This document shows positions 14,826 to 18,044 of a stretch of 18,044 bases of DNA, one piece after another. A program made the translations under genes and the position numbers. Under the pieces are notes generated by a model, which was given only the letters and a program-made list of their open reading frames with translations, searched no databases and was not told where the DNA came from. This DNA comes from an uncultured Muribaculaceae bacterium. GTDB lineage: Bacteria > Bacteroidota > Bacteroidia > Bacteroidales > Muribaculaceae. The DNA lies in the NCBI GenBank assembly GCA_910578035.1, contig CAJTOB010000061.1, forward strand, positions 1-18,044. The letters are read 5' to 3'. Positions within the stretch are counted from its first letter, which is position 1. Each line of letters begins with the position of its first letter.

Positions 14826-15848
14826 ATGAAAGAAACAGTATTGGTATCCGGCGGTGCCGGATATATCGGCACCCACACTGCCGTGGCTCTCATCGAGGCC
14901 GGCTACGATGTTGTGATAATCGACAATTTCTCGAACTCTGAGCCTTCGGCGCTCGAGGGTCTTGAGAAGATTGTAGGCCGTAAGGTGACTTTCGAGGAAG
15001 TTGACACTTGCGACAAGACTGCCCTTCGCGGCGTGTTCGAACGCCATCAGTTCAACACAGTCATTCACTTCGCGGCCTATAAGGCTGTAGGCGAGTCGAT
15101 GTCTGAGCCTTTGAAGTACTATCAGAACAATCTGGTGTCGTATATGAACATTCTTGAGATGATGAAGGAGTTCAACCGCCCCAATGTGCTTTTCTCATCG
15201 TCGGCTACTGTCTACGGCGATGCCGAGGTACTTCCTGTAACCGAACAGACACCCCGCCAGCCTGCGACCTCACCCTACGGCAATACCAAGCAGATTGCCG
15301 AAGATATTCTCCGCGACTGCTGCCGAGCCTACGAGGGCATGTATGGCATCGCTCTCCGCTATTTCAATCCTATCGGCGCTCATCCGTCGGCTCTTATCGG
15401 CGAGCTGCCCCGCGGCGTGCCCGCCAACCTGGTGCCTTTCATCACCCAGACAGCTGCCGGTATCCGCGAATGCCTGTCGGTGTTCGGCAACGACTATGAC
15501 ACCCCCGACGGCACATGTCTGCGCGACTATATCGACGTGAACGACCTTGCCAAGGCTCATGTCGCTGCCGTAGACCGTATGGTAGGTCACAAGATGGATG
15601 CCAAATACGAGATTTTCAATGTCGGAACCGGCAATCCGGTGTCGGTGCTCGACCTTATCACCCGCTTCGAAAAGGCTAACAATCTGAAACTGAATTATAA
15701 GATTGTAGGCCGTCGCGACGGCGACGTTCCCGCTGTCTGGGCCGATACGGCTCTTGCGAACGAGGTACTTGGCTGGAAGGCCGAGCGCGACCTCGACGAT
15801 ACGCTCCGCTCGTCGTGGGAATGGGAGAAGCGAGTGCGCAACCTCTAA
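14826..15848 (+). CDS. galE: UDP-glucose 4-epimerase
   Basis: GalE interconverts UDP-galactose and UDP-glucose through an NAD-bound 4-keto intermediate. The Rossmann motif GGAGYIG is at 9-15, an acidic residue (IIDNFSNS) ends strand 2, and FSSSATVYGD supplies the catalytic Ser/Thr. The short-chain dehydrogenase pair is Y151-G-N-T-K155. The substrate-side stretches RYFNPIGAHPS and LRDYIDVNDLA, and the C-terminal DTLRSSWEWEKR, are standard for GalE. At 340 aa it is full length. It supplies UDP-glucose from UDP-galactose and, in the reverse direction, UDP-galactose for surface glycans. The galM gene follows after 10 nt. Confidence 0.97.
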   Translation: MKETVLVSGGAGYIGTHTAVALIEAGYDVVIIDNFSNSEPSALEGLEKIVGRKVTFEEVDTCDKTALRGVFERHQFNTVIHFAAYKAVGESMSEPLKYYQNNLVSYMNILEMMKEFNRPNVLFSSSATVYGDAEVLPVTEQTPRQPATSPYGNTKQIAEDILRDCCRAYEGMYGIALRYFNPIGAHPSALIGELPRGVPANLVPFITQTAAGIRECLSVFGNDYDTPDGTCLRDYIDVNDLAKAHVAAVDRMVGHKMDAKYEIFNVGTGNPVSVLDLITRFEKANNLKLNYKIVGRRDGDVPAVWADTALANEVLGWKAERDLDDTLRSSWEWEKRVRNL

Positions 15849-15858
15849 CCATTTTACT

Positions 15859-16902
15859 ATGATTAAGAAAGATTGTGCGGCGTCGCCTGCAGGCGAGATT
15901 ACGCTGCTCACGATAGTTAATGCTTCGGGCGCTTCGGTTGTGCTTACCAATGTAGGCGCAGGCGTTGTGGCCGTGAATGTGCCCGACCGCGAGGGTAAAC
16001 TCGACGACGTGGCCCTCGGCTATGCCGATCCTGCCGACTATATCGGCGACGGCCCCTGCTCGGGCAAGGTGCCCGGACGCTATGCCAACCGCATAGCACG
16101 CGGCATTTTCTGCCTCGACGGCCTCGAGTATCATCTGCCGATAAACAACGGCCCGAACTGCAACCACGGCGGCCCCGACGGTTTCAGCAATCAGCTGTGG
16201 ACTGTTGTGTCGGCCGAGGGCAACAAGATGAAGTTCGAATATGTGTCGGCCGACGGCGAAGCCGGTTTCCCCGGCAAGCTCACGGCAGGCGCCGAATACG
16301 AATGGACCGACGACAATGAGCTCAGACTCACCCTGACAGCCACGACAGACGCAAAAACGGTGGTGAACCTCACCAACCATGCATACTGGAACCTCGCCGG
16401 CCATAATTCGGGCAGCGTGCTCGGCAACAACATGCGTATTGCAGCTTCGAACTATCTGCCTACCGACGAGGTGCAGATTCCTCTGGGTCAACCCGAGGCT
16501 GTGGCCGGCACTCCGATGGATTTTACCGAGTTCAAGGCTATCGGGCGCGATATAAAAGAAGATTTCACCGCTCTGAAAATAGGCAAGGGTTACGACCATT
16601 GCTGGGTGGTTGACGATTGGACGCCGGGCTGCGTGAAGCCTGTGGCATGGCTTTCGGAGGAAACTTCGGGCCGTGTGCTCGAGGTGTCGACCGACCAGCC
16701 CGGCGTGCAGGTTTATACCGGCAACTGGCTTGCCGGCAGTCCTGCCAACAAGGCCGGCCGCAGCTACGACGACTACGATGGCGTGGCTATCGAGTGCCAG
16801 GATTTTCCCAATTCGCCAAACACTCCGGCGTTCCCGACGACGGTTCTCGAACCGGGCCAGAAGTATGAACGCCATATAAACTTCAAATTCTCAGTAAAAT
16901 AA
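15859..16902 (+). CDS. galM: Aldose 1-epimerase (galactose mutarotase)
   Basis: GalM converts beta-D-galactose to the alpha anomer that GalK uses. Key residues are visible: His103 in NHGGPDGFSNQLW, the catalytic acid His174 in LTNHAYWNLAG and the catalytic base Glu312 in VAIECQDFPNSPN. RYANRIARG (sugar binding) and VYTGNWL support the family. The frame is open further upstream into galE, but the ATG 10 nt after the galE stop gives a normal 347-aa protein. No signal peptide is present, so this is a cytoplasmic mutarotase, unlike the lipoprotein-type versions found in some Bacteroidetes. Confidence 0.95.
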   Translation: MIKKDCAASPAGEITLLTIVNASGASVVLTNVGAGVVAVNVPDREGKLDDVALGYADPADYIGDGPCSGKVPGRYANRIARGIFCLDGLEYHLPINNGPNCNHGGPDGFSNQLWTVVSAEGNKMKFEYVSADGEAGFPGKLTAGAEYEWTDDNELRLTLTATTDAKTVVNLTNHAYWNLAGHNSGSVLGNNMRIAASNYLPTDEVQIPLGQPEAVAGTPMDFTEFKAIGRDIKEDFTALKIGKGYDHCWVVDDWTPGCVKPVAWLSEETSGRVLEVSTDQPGVQVYTGNWLAGSPANKAGRSYDDYDGVAIECQDFPNSPNTPAFPTTVLEPGQKYERHINFKFSVK

Positions 16903-16910
16903 CTTCATAA

Positions 16911-16946
16911 GTTAAAAAGGTAATGAGTTGATAAAGTTAAGATATT
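16911..16946 (+). repeat. Nonamer-repeat spacer element, copy C
   Basis: GTTAAAAAG (16911), a shortened unit (16920-16926), GTTGATAAA (16927) and GTTAAGATA (16936) reproduce the array seen in two other spacers. It is followed by a small AGCC-TCTT-GGCT hairpin (16947-16958) and two copies of CTAAACTCCT (16961 and 16977) before the nucleotidyltransferase ATG. The spacer contains no TAnnTTTG box, so the downstream gene is probably read from the galK promoter. Confidence 0.6.
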
Positions 16947-16991
16947 AGCCTCTTGGCTTCCTAAACTCCTTACTTGCTAAACTCCTAAAAA

Positions 16992-17903
16992 ATGAAACCT
17001 ACACTTTTCATTCTTGCAGCCGGCATGGGCAGCCGTTATGGCGGTCTCAAGCAGCTCGACGGTCTGGGCCCCAACGGCGAAACCATAATGGACTATTCTG
17101 TTTTCGACGCTATTCGCGCCGGCTTCGGTAAAATCGTGTTTGTAATCCGCAAGGATTTCGAGGCTGATTTCCGCGAAAAAATCCTTTCGAAATATGAAGG
17201 CGTAGTGCCCGTAGAGGTTGTTTTTCAGAGCATAGACAAGCTTCCCGAAGGTTTCGAATGCCCTGCAGACCGCACTAAGCCCTGGGGAACCAATCATGCC
17301 GTGCTGATGGGCAAGGGAGCTATCAATGAGCCCTTCGCCGTAATCAATGCCGACGATTTCTATGGCCGCGATGCTTTCGAGGTGATTGCAAAAGACCTCA
17401 TGCGTCCGCGCGAAGGCAATGGCGATTACTGCATGGTAGGCTTCCGTGTAGGCAACACTATGACCGAAAACGGCTCTGTAGCCCGCGGTGTGTGCGAGAA
17501 CAAGGACGGCTATCTGACATCGGTTGTAGAACGCACCGCTATCAGCTACGACCCCGAGCACCGCATTGTCTTCACCGACGAGAACGGCGAAGTGCAGACT
17601 CTGGAACCCAACACTCCGGTGTCGATGAATATGTGGGGCTTCACTCCCGACTATTTCGACTTCAGCGAGCGCGAGTTCGTCAAGTTCCTCGAAAAAGACC
17701 TCAACACGCCCAAGGCCGAGTTCTTCATTCCCTTGTGCATCGACACTCTCATCAACAGCGGCGAAGCCCGTGTTAAAGTGCTCGATACCGACTCGAAGTG
17801 GTTCGGTGTGACATATAGCGCTGACCGCCCTGCAGTTGTAGCCAAGTTCGCCGAACTGACTGAGCAAGGCGAATATCCTTCTCCCCTCTTCCCCAAGAAC
17901 TAA
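16992..17903 (+). CDS. Sugar-phosphate nucleotidyltransferase in the gal operon
   Basis: This 303-aa cytoplasmic enzyme of the NTP_transferase (GT-A-like pyrophosphorylase) family joins a sugar-1-phosphate or similar substrate to a nucleotide. The N-terminal nucleotide loop LAAGMGSRYGG (8-18) is followed by KQLDGLGPNGETIMDYSVFD. PWGTNHAVLMGK (97-108) is the base/substrate strand, and NADDFYG (119-125) holds the metal-binding Asp. MNMWGFTPDYFD (212-223) and the C-terminal WFGVTYSADRPAVV (270-283) complete the fold. The specificity is not readable from the motifs. It lies 89 nt after galM, where one might expect galT, so Gal-1-P plus UTP is an attractive guess; UDP-glucose, dTDP-sugar or another role is possible. 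Confidence 0.85.
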   Translation: MKPTLFILAAGMGSRYGGLKQLDGLGPNGETIMDYSVFDAIRAGFGKIVFVIRKDFEADFREKILSKYEGVVPVEVVFQSIDKLPEGFECPADRTKPWGTNHAVLMGKGAINEPFAVINADDFYGRDAFEVIAKDLMRPREGNGDYCMVGFRVGNTMTENGSVARGVCENKDGYLTSVVERTAISYDPEHRIVFTDENGEVQTLEPNTPVSMNMWGFTPDYFDFSEREFVKFLEKDLNTPKAEFFIPLCIDTLINSGEARVKVLDTDSKWFGVTYSADRPAVVAKFAELTEQGEYPSPLFPKN

Positions 17904-17914
17904 AATCGGCTAAC

Positions 17915-17940
17915 AGATTATAGTTTAGAGGCTATAATCT
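17915..17940 (+). other. Inverted repeat after the gal operon
   Basis: AGATTATAG (17915-17923) and CTATAATCT (17932-17940) are perfect 9-bp complements around an 8-nt loop, 11 nt after the nucleotidyltransferase stop. No T run follows, so alone it is a poor terminator. It may protect the mRNA end, or be an operator for something downstream. Confidence 0.5.
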
Positions 17941-17949
17941 TCCGTATAG

Positions 17950-17989
17950 AAATCCGCATAGACGGCATTGCCGGCTGTGCGGATTTTTT
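17950..17989 (+). terminator. Intrinsic terminator of the gal operon
   Basis: AAATCCGCA (17950-17958) pairs with TGCGGATTT (17978-17986), an inner CGGC-ATT-GCCG stem (17963-17973) caps it, and six T's follow (17984-17989). This is a good rho-independent terminator for + strand transcription. Confidence 0.88.
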
Positions 17990-18008
17990 GTATGGCGGGC
18001 ATGTCATA

Positions 18009-18044
18009 CATCTGTGGTGAAAGTCCACACGGGGCGTAGTTGCC
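18009..18044 (+). ncRNA. Possible start of a structured RNA or group II intron domain, cut by the window edge
   Basis: TGTGG (18012-18016) pairs with CCACA around the loop TGAAAGT and is followed by CGGGGCGTAGTTGCC at the edge. GGTGAAAGTCC-type hairpins are familiar from domain I of bacterial group II introns, and loosely from cobalamin riboswitches. There is too little sequence to decide, and this rests on motif memory alone. Confidence 0.22.

Noticed and set aside
15754..15858. Upstream in-frame start giving galM a 35-residue N-terminal extension
   Set aside because: The extension lies inside galE and encodes no galM-like sequence. The ATG at 15859, 10 nt after the galE stop, gives the normal length.
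18009..18044. Cobalamin riboswitch
   Set aside because: Only a loose match to the GGTG..A.TCC hairpin. The terminator immediately upstream leaves no room for the 5' helices of that riboswitch.
1..18044. CRISPR array, tRNA, rRNA, insertion sequence, phage or defence genes
   Set aside because: No regular repeat-spacer pattern, no cloverleaf-like spacer sequence, and no transposase, integrase or nuclease motif was seen. All long frames are accounted for by housekeeping, transport and sugar genes.

Overview
The window looks like a chromosomal segment of a gut Bacteroidales bacterium, possibly Muribaculaceae-like. The reasons are moderately high GC coding sequence separated by AT-rich spacers, no clear Shine-Dalgarno sequences, promoter boxes of the Bacteroidetes type (-7 TAnnTTTG, in one case with a TTTG at -33 and a 20-nt spacer), and the gene families present. 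The genus is an inference.

Layout. (1) 1-2123, + strand: the 3' two thirds or so of secA, ending in the zinc-binding tail and a short heptanucleotide repeat. A strong hairpin at 2188-2215 separates it from the convergent genes that follow. (2) 2244-5438, - strand: a YidE/AspT-type transporter followed by a XylE-type sugar/H+ symporter. Each is followed or preceded by a hairpin or inverted repeat. (3) 5439-5580: a divergent promoter region in which both genes have a TAnnTTTG box only 4-5 nt from their ATG, with a 20-bp-period direct repeat between the boxes. (4) 5581-11434, + strand: a MacAB-TolC-like efflux operon (TolC-like channel, HlyD-type adaptor, LolD/MacB-type ATPase, FtsX/MacB-type permease). 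Two of its spacers hold 29-codon micro-ORFs, and one of these spacers is largely a heptanucleotide repeat. (5) 11448-13421: a Kup potassium transporter directly behind the efflux genes. (6) 13482-17903: a galactose operon, galK-galE-galM-nucleotidyltransferase, with the best promoter in the window, a 10-codon upstream ORF and nonamer-repeat spacers, closed by two hairpins. (7) The last ~50 bases hold a hairpin resembling part of a structured RNA, perhaps a group II intron, cut by the window edge.

How the genes fit together. GalM, GalK and GalE supply the mutarotase, kinase and epimerase of galactose breakdown. No galT is visible; the fourth gene is instead a sugar-nucleotidyltransferase. The most testable idea here is that it charges galactose-1-phosphate with UTP, a GalT-independent route. 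A XylE-type symporter lies about 10 kb away, but its substrate may be xylose. The four efflux genes together make a complete envelope-spanning ABC export machine. I found no CRISPR array, tRNA, rRNA or insertion sequence. The less ordinary signals are in the spacers: micro-ORFs, heptad and nonamer repeats, and start-proximal promoters.
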